Part shown: in pieces, positions 1 to 5,502 of the stretch
Numbering within the stretch: position 1 is the first letter of the stretch
Layout: each line of letters begins with the position of its first letter
Source of the DNA: Lentisphaeria bacterium
Lineage (GTDB): Bacteria; Verrucomicrobiota; Lentisphaeria; JABSQK01; UBA12247
Reading direction: 5' to 3'
Assembly (NCBI GenBank): GCA_003477185.1
Contig: DMTJ01000361.1
Span: 1-8,964, forward strand
DNA length: 8,964 bases
Translations under genes and position numbers: made by a program
The notes under the pieces: generated by a model
The model's database searches: none
Told to the model about the DNA's origin: nothing
Seen by the model: the letters and a program-made list of their open reading frames with translations, nothing else

Positions 1-680
1 GGTTCTCGACGCGGATGAAGGATATGTACGTGCGATATGACAAGCTTGCCTATCAGTACCGCGTGCCCGTACCGGATGCCAAAGTCGAGCCTATGTTGGC
101 AGGAACCTTCAAGATCTCCGCGGTATCGCCGGTGACCGGCGGGACGGTGCGCTTCACGACCGATGGCTCGACACCAACAGCGGATTCCAAGGTGTTGCAG
201 GAGTCTGTGACCGTGGCCAGCGTCCAGGGCTTCCGTGCCGCCACATTTACCGCCGGGGAGCAACGCCAAAGCCTGTCGTTTGCCCCGGTTGATTTGAGCA
301 AGCGCTATGCTAAATATGCCAAATACGGCAAGCTGCTTGGGACATGGGAGTCGGGGGCGATTGGGAGCGGGACGCCCAAAGAAGCCATCTTTGATGCCAC
401 AGGTTTGATTGATGGCAATGGCACCTATCGCATTACCTTTCGCTATACGAGCGGCCAGGTGCGCCTCGATATCGCTGGAATCGAAGTGGTGCGCAATGAT
501 ACCGTGCATGTCGACGAGGACATCCACCATGGGTATACCGGAAGGGCCACCAAGGATAACACCTACACAATTAAAGTGGCGAATTACGAGACCGGCGCCT
601 CGTTCAAGATCAAGGCCCAGGTCTACGGTGACATCGGAAAGGACTCTAACGGGGTCGTTCTGATAAAGAAGCAGCAGTAG
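1..680 (+). CDS. GH20 beta-N-acetylhexosaminidase, C-terminal part (5' end outside window)
   Basis: This would be a secreted or periplasmic exo-hydrolase removing terminal GlcNAc/GalNAc from glycans. The catalytic barrel lies upstream of the window. The frame is already open at base 3, giving F-S-T-R before the first in-window Met at 15, so that Met is internal. The stretch ending in YRVPVP (about bases 57-74) resembles the end of GH20 barrels. It is followed by a chitobiase/hexosaminidase C-terminal module with the motif FTTDGSTPT (bases 153-179). The remaining ~120 residues, from KYAKYGKLLG onward, look like a beta-sandwich accessory domain (GNGTYRITF, RLDIAGIEVV, ETGASFKIKA). The gene ends with TAG at 678-680. 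The sulfatase relic follows 84 bases later on the same strand, so the two may once have been cotranscribed. Some fucosidases and other glycosidases carry the same C-terminal module, so the GH20 call is probable rather than certain. Confidence 0.68.
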   Translation, partial: FSTRMKDMYVRYDKLAYQYRVPVPDAKVEPMLAGTFKISAVSPVTGGTVRFTTDGSTPTADSKVLQESVTVASVQGFRAATFTAGEQRQSLSFAPVDLSKRYAKYAKYGKLLGTWESGAIGSGTPKEAIFDATGLIDGNGTYRITFRYTSGQVRLDIAGIEVVRNDTVHVDEDIHHGYTGRATKDNTYTIKVANYETGASFKIKAQVYGDIGKDSNGVVLIKKQQ

Positions 681-764
681 GTTTCAAGGCACGTAAAGGG
701 CCGCAGGCTCCGAGACACCACAGATACTATCGTCGCATTCCAGCACTGGAAGACAAGGAAAATC

Positions 765-1570
765 ATGGTCAGCAATCAGAAAGTCACCCTGTCTGGAATC
801 GTTCTTTTCTTGGGAATCACCGTGGCGACGGCCTGTGCCGCCAGCGCGGCGGAACAGGCCCCCAACATCGTGTTTATCATGGCCGATGACTTGGGCTGGC
901 AGGAGTTGGGCTGCTACGGTCAGAAGAAGATCCAAACGCCGCACATTGATCAGCTCGCCGGTGAAGGGATGCGCCTCACGCAGTACTACTCTGGTTCCCC
1001 CGTGTATGGGCCGGCGCGCTGCAACCTGCTGACCGGGATGCATGGTGGGCACGCCTTCGCTCGTGATAATCAGGAAGTCAAGAATCCCAGCCCAACTCGC
1101 TTTGGCGGGCAGCTTCCGCTGGCCAAGGGCATCCGCACGGTGGCCGAAGCATTCAAGGACCGGGGGTAGACGACCGGTTGTTTTGGTAAATGGGGGCTCG
1201 GAGCACAGGGTAGCACGGGGGATCCGCTTCGGCAGGGGTTTGATCACTTCTATGGCTACAACTGCCAACGCAATGCGCACAACCTTTACCCCACCTATCT
1301 CGAGGACAACGACGGGATTCACGAGCTTGCCGGAAATCTCTGCAAACGGACCGGTGAACAGTATCCGCCACAGCTTATTGCGGATCGCATGCTCGACTTT
1401 GTGCGTGCCCACAACTCTATGATATCGAGCAGGACATCAGCGAGAAAAAGAACCTGGCAGCGGAGTTTCCGGAGATTGCCCAGAAATTAGAGAATATCAT
1501 GCGCAGCGCCCGCACCCGGCCCACCTGGCCGGCATTCCAATTCAGCGCCTACAGCGATGACGGGAAGTAA
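765..1570 (+). pseudogene. Secreted sulfatase pseudogene (S1 arylsulfatase family), three lesions
   Basis: An intact relative would be an exported sulfatase hydrolysing sulfate esters on glycans. AAGGA sits 5 bases before the ATG at 765, and residues 1-30 form a signal peptide. The metal-binding motif ADDLGW has Asp41-Asp42. The active-site stretch reads S-P-V-Y-G-P-A-R (residues 78-85), so Tyr81 (TAT, 1005-1007) stands where the family has the Cys that becomes formylglycine (C-x-P-x-R). A TAG at 1167-1169 replaces the Tyr expected in RGYTTGCFGKWG. The frame then continues in sulfatase-like sequence (FGKWGLG, QGFDHFYGYN, RNAHNLYPTYLEDN) to about 1415. There it jumps to the +2 frame, starting LYDIEQDISEKKNLAAEFPE, which is the family's C-terminal region, and ends in TAA at 1568-1570. 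Roughly 300 middle codons are missing by comparison with a usual length of 450-500 residues. TAG also ends the upstream gene, so recoding is unlikely. Confidence 0.9.
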
Positions 1571-1941
1571 CTCGGTGCAGCACAACGATCTCGCCACAGA
1601 TCCAATAGCCAGTCGCAAACAACGTGCCATAGACCGTCAGGCAACCGAAAAACTGCCATCTTTTGCGAAGTGTACATTGTTGATCGCTCGCTGTCGAAGG
1701 TCTTCCGAGGTTCGGACCAAGAGGCCGGCCGCCGCCGTTGTCTGTGGTTGCACCACACTGTCGAGACGAGAACAGTAAGACGATCTTGCTGTGACTGCCA
1801 AGTTGTTTACAGATGTGCCACGATGCAGGCGCTGCTCGGACCTCATCAAGAGTGTGCCCGCTAAGCAAGCGCCACAAGTGAATGCCGCTGACGTCTTGAC
1901 ATCAATGGGGAATGTGAGCTGGTTATTGTACGGCATGCCTG
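1571..1941. other. Gene-free stretch between sulfatase relic and membrane-protein gene
   Basis: I see no convincing coding sequence here. Open frames exist on both strands (for example minus-strand frames overlapping 1542-2011), but they show no recognisable motif, no signal peptide or membrane pattern, and are rich in Arg/Ser/Cys as expected of random frames. No tRNA-like cloverleaf or terminator with a T-tract is visible. A perfect TTGACA occurs at 1896-1901, but no good -10 box lies 16-18 bases downstream. It may be decayed sequence, in line with the adjacent pseudogene. Confidence 0.5.
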
Positions 1942-2346
1942 ATGCTGGACGTGCTACCCTACGACGAATCACAAATAGCCGCTGCATTGCTTCTATTCGG
2001 AGTGCTGACACTCATTGCGGGAGTCGCAATAATCGTAAATCCGGACATTGTATTCGGAGTGCTTAGGAGGAACTCAGAAGAGCTAGGCTTGCAAGTCTTA
2101 GCCATCGGGGCGAGGCGAGTTGTGGGTGCGCTGCTTATTCACTCGGCTGGCATTTCTAGATTTCCAAGAACAATGGACGTGATTGGTTGGCTCGCCATAG
2201 TCGCCGTGATCACGTTCGCTGGCATTGGCCGAAATAATTTTAAGCGATTCATTGCTTGGGCGCTGAGCCTGCAAAAAACGTATGGTCGCGTTGCTGGACT
2301 CATCGCTATATGCTTTGGCGGTTTTCTAGTTTATGCCATCGTATGA
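1942..2346 (+). CDS. Small multi-pass membrane protein of unknown function
   Basis: The product is 134 residues and strongly hydrophobic, and I do not recognise a named family. Probable membrane segments lie near residues 12-32 (AAALLLFGVLTLIAGVAIIV), 56-70 (weak, GARRVVGALLIHSAG), 78-96 (DVIGWLAIVAVITFAGIG) and 116-134 (RVAGLIAICFGGFLVYAIV). Short polar loops between them contain SRFPRT and GRNNFKRF. The alternation of hydrophobic and basic stretches is what makes this a convincing gene. The start is uncertain: no Shine-Dalgarno site precedes ATG 1942, the frame is closed by TGA at 1915-1917, and no other ATG lies between. Composition is near 47% GC in two hand-counted lines, clearly lower than the downstream PIG-L-type gene. 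The GH18 gene begins 16 bases after the stop on the same strand, so the two probably form an operon. Confidence 0.7.
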   Translation: MLDVLPYDESQIAAALLLFGVLTLIAGVAIIVNPDIVFGVLRRNSEELGLQVLAIGARRVVGALLIHSAGISRFPRTMDVIGWLAIVAVITFAGIGRNNFKRFIAWALSLQKTYGRVAGLIAICFGGFLVYAIV

Positions 2347-2362
2347 AGAGTGAGGACGGAAA

Positions 2363-3337
2363 ATGAGTGTGTTTTCGGTGTGTAGTATATTTATGTTCCT
2401 AATTTTTCGGTCAAAGTCTCAGCGCCAGTTGGTGCTGCTAGCCATAGTCACTCTCCTTGCGGTCGGCATGGCCGGAGCAGAGGAACGGATCCAAGATCGA
2501 CGTGTGATGTCTTGGGTGCCACCCTATGCGGTGGACGCTTGCATGGAGCGCTTGAACGAGTCCTTCAACGGCGTTGGCATGAAGGACGGATTGACCCACT
2601 TGGGCCTGCAGTTCTGGAACCCCACCGCAGAAGGTGGGCTTAAAGTGGTCTCGAGATTCGCACCAATCACCGAGGCAACGATTTCCAAATTTCGCCAGTG
2701 GGGCGAGACGCATGGCATTCGGGTCATGCTTTGCGTCTATAATGGGACAGCCGCTGGCTGGGACTGGGACTTGGCAACGTCGGCCTTCGAGACCAATCGG
2801 GCCGCGTTTGTAGAAGCGCTGGTTAGTGAGACCGTGCTCCTGCAACTCGATGGCGTAGACATAGACCTCGAGGGCAATGGTAAGCTCGACGCTTCAAAGG
2901 AAGCTTTCGTCCTATTCATCAAGGAGTTGTCGGAACGCCTCCAGGCCAAGGGCAAGGAATTGACCCTCGACACGTTTTCCCACCAATGGCATGTCCCGAA
3001 CCAGACCTGGTGGCCGGCGCTGTTGCCACATCTTGACGGTCTTCACGTGATGGGCTACTCAGAAACTGGCGCAGGAGGGACCGGGTGGCGAGGCTACGAC
3101 TTCCTGAAAGCTGCCGCTGGAGAGCACCACGCGAAGCTTGCGCTTGGCATGGCCAGCCACAAAGCCGCCTGGCAGGGCGCGCCCGCCATGAAACACCTCC
3201 GCTGGATTATTGCAGATGAGTCAGTCGGCTTGGCAATTTGGGATGCGCGCCTAAAGGAGCCGGTTTGGCGGACCGCCGACATCTGGAAGGCGATTGCGAA
3301 GATCAAAGCAGGAGGAGCGCAGCCTGCTGGCAAATGA
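2363..3337 (+). CDS. Secreted GH18-family glycoside hydrolase (chitinase / endo-N-acetylglucosaminidase type)
   Basis: GH18 enzymes cleave beta-1,4 links next to N-acetylglucosamine in chitin or N-glycan cores by substrate-assisted catalysis. The 324-residue product shows the family signature DxxDxDxE complete, as LDGVDIDLEG with Asp163, Asp166, Asp168 and Glu170; Glu170 would be the acid/base. Earlier barrel strands include THLGLQFWNP (78-87) and GIRVMLCVYNG (118-128). Later ones include the MGYS stretch (230-233, the place of M-x-Y-D in chitinases) and GLAIWDARL near 289-297. ATG 2363 is preceded by GAGG at 2352-2355. The N-terminus is long: a hydrophobic signal segment spans 22-39 with likely cleavage after AGA. 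ATG 2393 would give a more ordinary signal peptide but lacks a ribosome site. The length fits a single catalytic domain with no binding module. It shares a probable operon with the preceding membrane protein. Confidence 0.85.
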   Translation: MSVFSVCSIFMFLIFRSKSQRQLVLLAIVTLLAVGMAGAEERIQDRRVMSWVPPYAVDACMERLNESFNGVGMKDGLTHLGLQFWNPTAEGGLKVVSRFAPITEATISKFRQWGETHGIRVMLCVYNGTAAGWDWDLATSAFETNRAAFVEALVSETVLLQLDGVDIDLEGNGKLDASKEAFVLFIKELSERLQAKGKELTLDTFSHQWHVPNQTWWPALLPHLDGLHVMGYSETGAGGTGWRGYDFLKAAAGEHHAKLALGMASHKAAWQGAPAMKHLRWIIADESVGLAIWDARLKEPVWRTADIWKAIAKIKAGGAQPAGK

Positions 3338-3361
3338 TTGCGACGGGGCTCTAGACCGAGT

Positions 3362-3465
3362 CTGGGAGCGCCGGGTTAATCCGGCATTCGAGGAGGCTCC
3401 TGCTCGTCCTGCTCCAGACAGAACCTGAACGAGTCGTCTTTGCCGGATGAACCCGGCGCTCCCAG
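3362..3465. repeat. REPIN-like inverted repeat between convergent genes
   Basis: Two 25-base arms (3362-3386 and 3441-3465) are reverse complements with a single mismatch, separated by 54 bases. Each arm carries GGGAGC next to a smaller imperfect palindrome; the left reads GCCGGGTTAATCCGGC. A short arm that can fold by itself, present twice in opposite orientation, is the layout of REP pairs (REPIN/BIME), which are mobilised by REP-associated tyrosine transposases. None is visible in this window. The element lies 24 bases after the GH18 stop and 47 bases beyond the 3' end of the convergent AraC-family gene, the usual extragenic position. As RNA it could act as a two-way terminator or a 3'-end stabiliser, although no T-tract follows. 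The REP assignment is an inference from structure; the inverted repeat itself is read directly. Confidence 0.8.
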
Positions 3466-3512
3466 TGCTAGGCCCGATCTGCGGACATCGCAGGGATTAT
3501 ACTGCTGCGTTT

Positions 3513-4340
3513 TCAACCGCGCAGAGCGGCCTTGCGGGCTTGTTTGGGGGCCAGGGCGAAGACTTTCTTGTAGATTCGGGAAAAATAGGCCGGGCTGCTG
3601 AAGCCCACGGCGTAGCCGGCTTCTTTGACGCTGTAGTCCTGTTCGGTGAGCAACTGGTGAGCCTGGCGACAGCGCTCTCGGTGAATCAGTTCGACCGGCG
3701 TACAGCCAAAGTCTCGCCGAAATACGTGGTTGAGGTGCCCAGGCGTCATGCCGAATTCCTGGGCAATCCGAGCCCGAGACAAGTTCGCTGCGGTGAGCTG
3801 ATCGCGCACGAAACGCAGGATCTTCCGGGCGCGTTGCGACTGGCGAGGGGATTGGCCGCTTTCGCGCCACTGATCGGCACAGAGCATCACGATGTAGGTG
3901 GTGAGAAGCCGCAGTCGCTGCTCTCGCCAGCGGCTGGGGGCTGCGAAGGCGCTGGCAAGTTCGCAAAAGAGCTGAGAAAGGCGCCGAAAACTGCTGTCGT
4001 CGAGCGCAGTCAGGACGGCGGGGGGCTGGGCTAGGATGTAATCGCGGCTCGCCCAACTGCCCTCGGCAAACTCCAGATGAATACCGCTGAGGCAGCCCCG
4101 TTTCTGGGCGTAGAGTGAGTGGGAGAGCCCCGGTTCGACAAAGAGCAGGCTGCCGACGTCGCTGTGGATTCGATCGCCTTCCGTTGGCTCGTACACCAGG
4201 CTGCCGTCCAGGCATAGAATCAGCTGCGGGTCCGGATTGACCCGGTTAAGCCAAGTCTGCCCATCCAGGAATTGATGATGATTGGCGACTCGCACCCGGG
4301 GGCTGAGGGCGTCGACATCAATAATCGTATGATTATGCAT
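3513..4340 (-). CDS. AraC-family transcriptional regulator
   Basis: This is a cytoplasmic DNA-binding regulator, probably ligand-responsive. With the start at ATG 4340 it has 275 residues, normal for the family. Residues ~16-95 form a cupin-like sensor (NHHQFLDGQTW, LILCLDGSLVYEP, GSLLFVEPGLSHSLY). The C-terminal ~100 residues hold two helix-turn-helix units: RIAQEFGMTPGHLNHVFRR (~191-209) and VKEAGYAVGFSSPAYFSRIYK (~238-258), the latter very close to the AraC signature. The open frame extends to an ATG at 4415. I prefer 4340 because a good promoter has its -10 at 4406-4411, so transcription would begin after the upstream ATG, and because the extra 25 residues are polar and unlike the family. 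Neither start has a strong ribosome site; AGCGGA lies just before 4340. It is transcribed away from the PhyH gene, the usual arrangement of a regulator and its target. The ligand is unknown. Confidence 0.9.
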   Translation of the reverse strand: MHNHTIIDVDALSPRVRVANHHQFLDGQTWLNRVNPDPQLILCLDGSLVYEPTEGDRIHSDVGSLLFVEPGLSHSLYAQKRGCLSGIHLEFAEGSWASRDYILAQPPAVLTALDDSSFRRLSQLFCELASAFAAPSRWREQRLRLLTTYIVMLCADQWRESGQSPRQSQRARKILRFVRDQLTAANLSRARIAQEFGMTPGHLNHVFRRDFGCTPVELIHRERCRQAHQLLTEQDYSVKEAGYAVGFSSPAYFSRIYKKVFALAPKQARKAALRG

Positions 4341-4394
4341 GTTTGTCCGCTGATTGTGTTGTTTATCGAGAGAATCAGCGCTTGTTATCTCTTT

Positions 4395-4413
4395 TTCTAT
4401 CGTGCATTCTATC
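4395..4413. promoter_or_regulatory. Tandem TTCTATC direct repeat, candidate operator
   Basis: TTCTATC occurs at 4395-4401 and again at 4407-4413, 12 bases apart, about one helical turn. The second copy overlaps the proposed -10 box of the regulator gene, and both copies lie upstream of the PhyH gene. AraC-family proteins commonly bind direct repeats on one DNA face. A second direct repeat, AATCGTATG, flanks the region (4323-4331 and 4421-4429). The sequence repeats are certain; the operator role is inferred. Confidence 0.35.
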
Positions 4414-4433
4414 ATCTATGAATCGTATGTAAA
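4406..4433 (-). promoter_or_regulatory. Sigma70-like promoter of the AraC-family gene
   Basis: Read on the minus strand, TTTACA (4433-4428) and TAGAAT (4411-4406) are separated by 16 bases. Each differs from consensus by one base. Transcription would begin near 4399, giving a leader of about 60 bases before ATG 4340 and excluding the upstream in-frame ATG at 4415. One copy of the AATCGTATG repeat (4421-4429) overlaps the spacer and the edge of the -35 box, which would suit autoregulation. Confidence 0.5.
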
Positions 4434-4451
4434 GACAATCTGGAGAGGGCC

Positions 4452-5249
4452 ATGGCGCTTCTTAGCAGCATGCAGCGGGAACAATTTCAAGAAAATGGCT
4501 ATGTCTTAGGGCCTCGAATATTGAGCGCAGCGGCGGTGGATGGGCTTTGCGAAGCCTTGACGCGCGTGCTTGCGTCGCGGGGTGATGCGCGTGCTCGGCA
4601 GCCGACAAGCATCGCGAATCTGGCGCGGGGGGATGCTCAGCCGATCTGGCAGGTGGTGAATATTTGGCTGGCCAGCGACAGCTTTCGGGAATTGGCATTT
4701 ATGCCGGAATTGGCTGAGGCTGCAGGCCAGCTACTGGAGGCCCAGGAGATTCGCGTCTGGCATGACCAGATTCAGTACAAACTGGCGGCTGGCGGCGGGT
4801 GCAACCCCTGGCACCAAGATTGGCCTTATTGGCCGATCCTTTCGGAGCCGCACCAAGTAACTGCCTGGGTGGCGCTGGATGATGCGGCCGAAGACAATGG
4901 CTGCATGAGTATGGTGCCAGGGTCTCAGCGCTGGGGCAAGCAGATTGATGCCTTGCATGCGATGAAGGACTTTGATGACTTACCGGTACAGTGTGAGGGG
5001 CATGCGGTAGAGCGTGTGCTATGCCCGGTCCCGACGGGCGCGGTCCATTTTCATCACGGGTTGACCTGGCATGGCTCGCACGCGAACACCAGTACTCGCC
5101 CGCGTCGCGCTATCGCCATACACTTCATGGGGGAAAGGACCTGCTACAACGCTGCTGGCGACAACCACCTGTGCAGGAAGTTAATAGACGGGATTGCAGA
5201 TGGGGAAAAGCTGCAGGGTGACAGCTTTCCACTGGTCTGGCGTGCCTGA
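4452..5249 (+). CDS. Phytanoyl-CoA dioxygenase (PhyH) family Fe(II)/2-oxoglutarate oxygenase
   Basis: Members hydroxylate small organic substrates using Fe(II), O2 and 2-oxoglutarate; the substrate here cannot be read. The 265-residue protein has the family's double-stranded beta-helix pattern. The iron-binding H-x-D is in PWHQDWPYWP (His121, Asp123). The distal His is in GLTWHGSHANTS (His207), followed by PRRA, where Arg218 is placed to bind 2-oxoglutarate, 11 residues after His207 as in human PhyH. Strands such as QVTAWVALDDAAEDNGCMSM (135-154) and the closing AIAIHFMG also match. GGAG at 4442-4445 lies 6 bases before ATG 4452. All key residues are present, so activity is likely. The protein has no signal peptide and should be cytoplasmic. 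It is divergent from the AraC-family gene, its likely regulator. Bacterial relatives are often found near glycan or halogenation/secondary-metabolite genes, so no narrower name is given. Confidence 0.88.
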   Translation: MALLSSMQREQFQENGYVLGPRILSAAAVDGLCEALTRVLASRGDARARQPTSIANLARGDAQPIWQVVNIWLASDSFRELAFMPELAEAAGQLLEAQEIRVWHDQIQYKLAAGGGCNPWHQDWPYWPILSEPHQVTAWVALDDAAEDNGCMSMVPGSQRWGKQIDALHAMKDFDDLPVQCEGHAVERVLCPVPTGAVHFHHGLTWHGSHANTSTRPRRAIAIHFMGERTCYNAAGDNHLCRKLIDGIADGEKLQGDSFPLVWRA

Positions 5250-5307
5250 AGTCGTCGTGATTCGAGAGTAGTTCGGGGAGTACAGCTTCCGTGGCTGTCA
5301 TTTCGAA

Positions 5308-5327
5308 CCCGGCTCGCAGTCGCCGGG
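5308..5327 (+). terminator. Possible stem-loop downstream of PhyH gene
   Basis: CCCGGC (5308-5313) pairs perfectly with GCCGGG (5322-5327) around an 8-base loop, 58 bases after the PhyH stop codon. No T-tract follows, so it is a weak candidate for an intrinsic terminator and may act only as a 3' structure. The rest of the 253-base gap up to 5502 holds the promoter of the next gene and nothing else recognisable. Confidence 0.25.
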
Positions 5328-5433
5328 GGCTTGTTGCCCATGCGACCGAACTTTGCCACGGGCTGATATGAGATTTCAGGGGAACAGTAGCCGAGATCTG
5401 TGGTCCAAGCTGGTTGCCTTGCGATCCATCGGA

Positions 5434-5462
5434 TTGACCATGCCGTGAGGTAGGCGTATACT
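5434..5462 (+). promoter_or_regulatory. Sigma70-like promoter of the PIG-L-type gene
   Basis: TTGACC (5434-5439) and TATACT (5457-5462) are separated by exactly 17 bases, and each matches consensus at five of six positions. Transcription would begin near 5469, leaving a leader of about 34 bases before ATG 5503. The promoter supports independent transcription of the long downstream frame. Confidence 0.6.
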
Positions 5463-5502
5463 TCCGATTACTCCTCGCCCGTGCGTAGGCCCTCCCCGCC
5501 GA

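Noticed and set aside
1167..1169. TAG in the sulfatase read as a recoded amino acid
   Set aside because: TAG ends the upstream gene normally, and the same sulfatase has two further inactivating lesions, so simple decay explains it.
684..1412. Minus-strand open frame of 242 codons opposite the sulfatase relic
   Set aside because: Antisense shadow: the plus strand carries clear sulfatase motifs across the same bases, and the minus-strand product shows no family likeness or signal.
1896..1929. Promoter for the membrane-protein gene (perfect TTGACA at 1896-1901)
   Set aside because: The best -10 match (TATTGT, 1924-1929) is 22 bases away, too far for a standard sigma70 promoter.
1571..1941. Relic of a transposase or integron cassette site
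   Set aside because: No terminal inverted repeats, attC-type core sites or transposase motifs could be read in any frame.
3376..4215. Minus-strand open frame of 279 codons overlapping the AraC-family gene
   Set aside because: A different frame of the same strand; Arg/Pro-rich without motifs, whereas the overlapping frame has cupin and two helix-turn-helix units.
5301..5330. tRNA-like T-loop sequence (TTCGAA next to CCCGGC)
   Set aside because: No flanking 5-base T-stem, acceptor stem or anticodon arm can be built on either strand.
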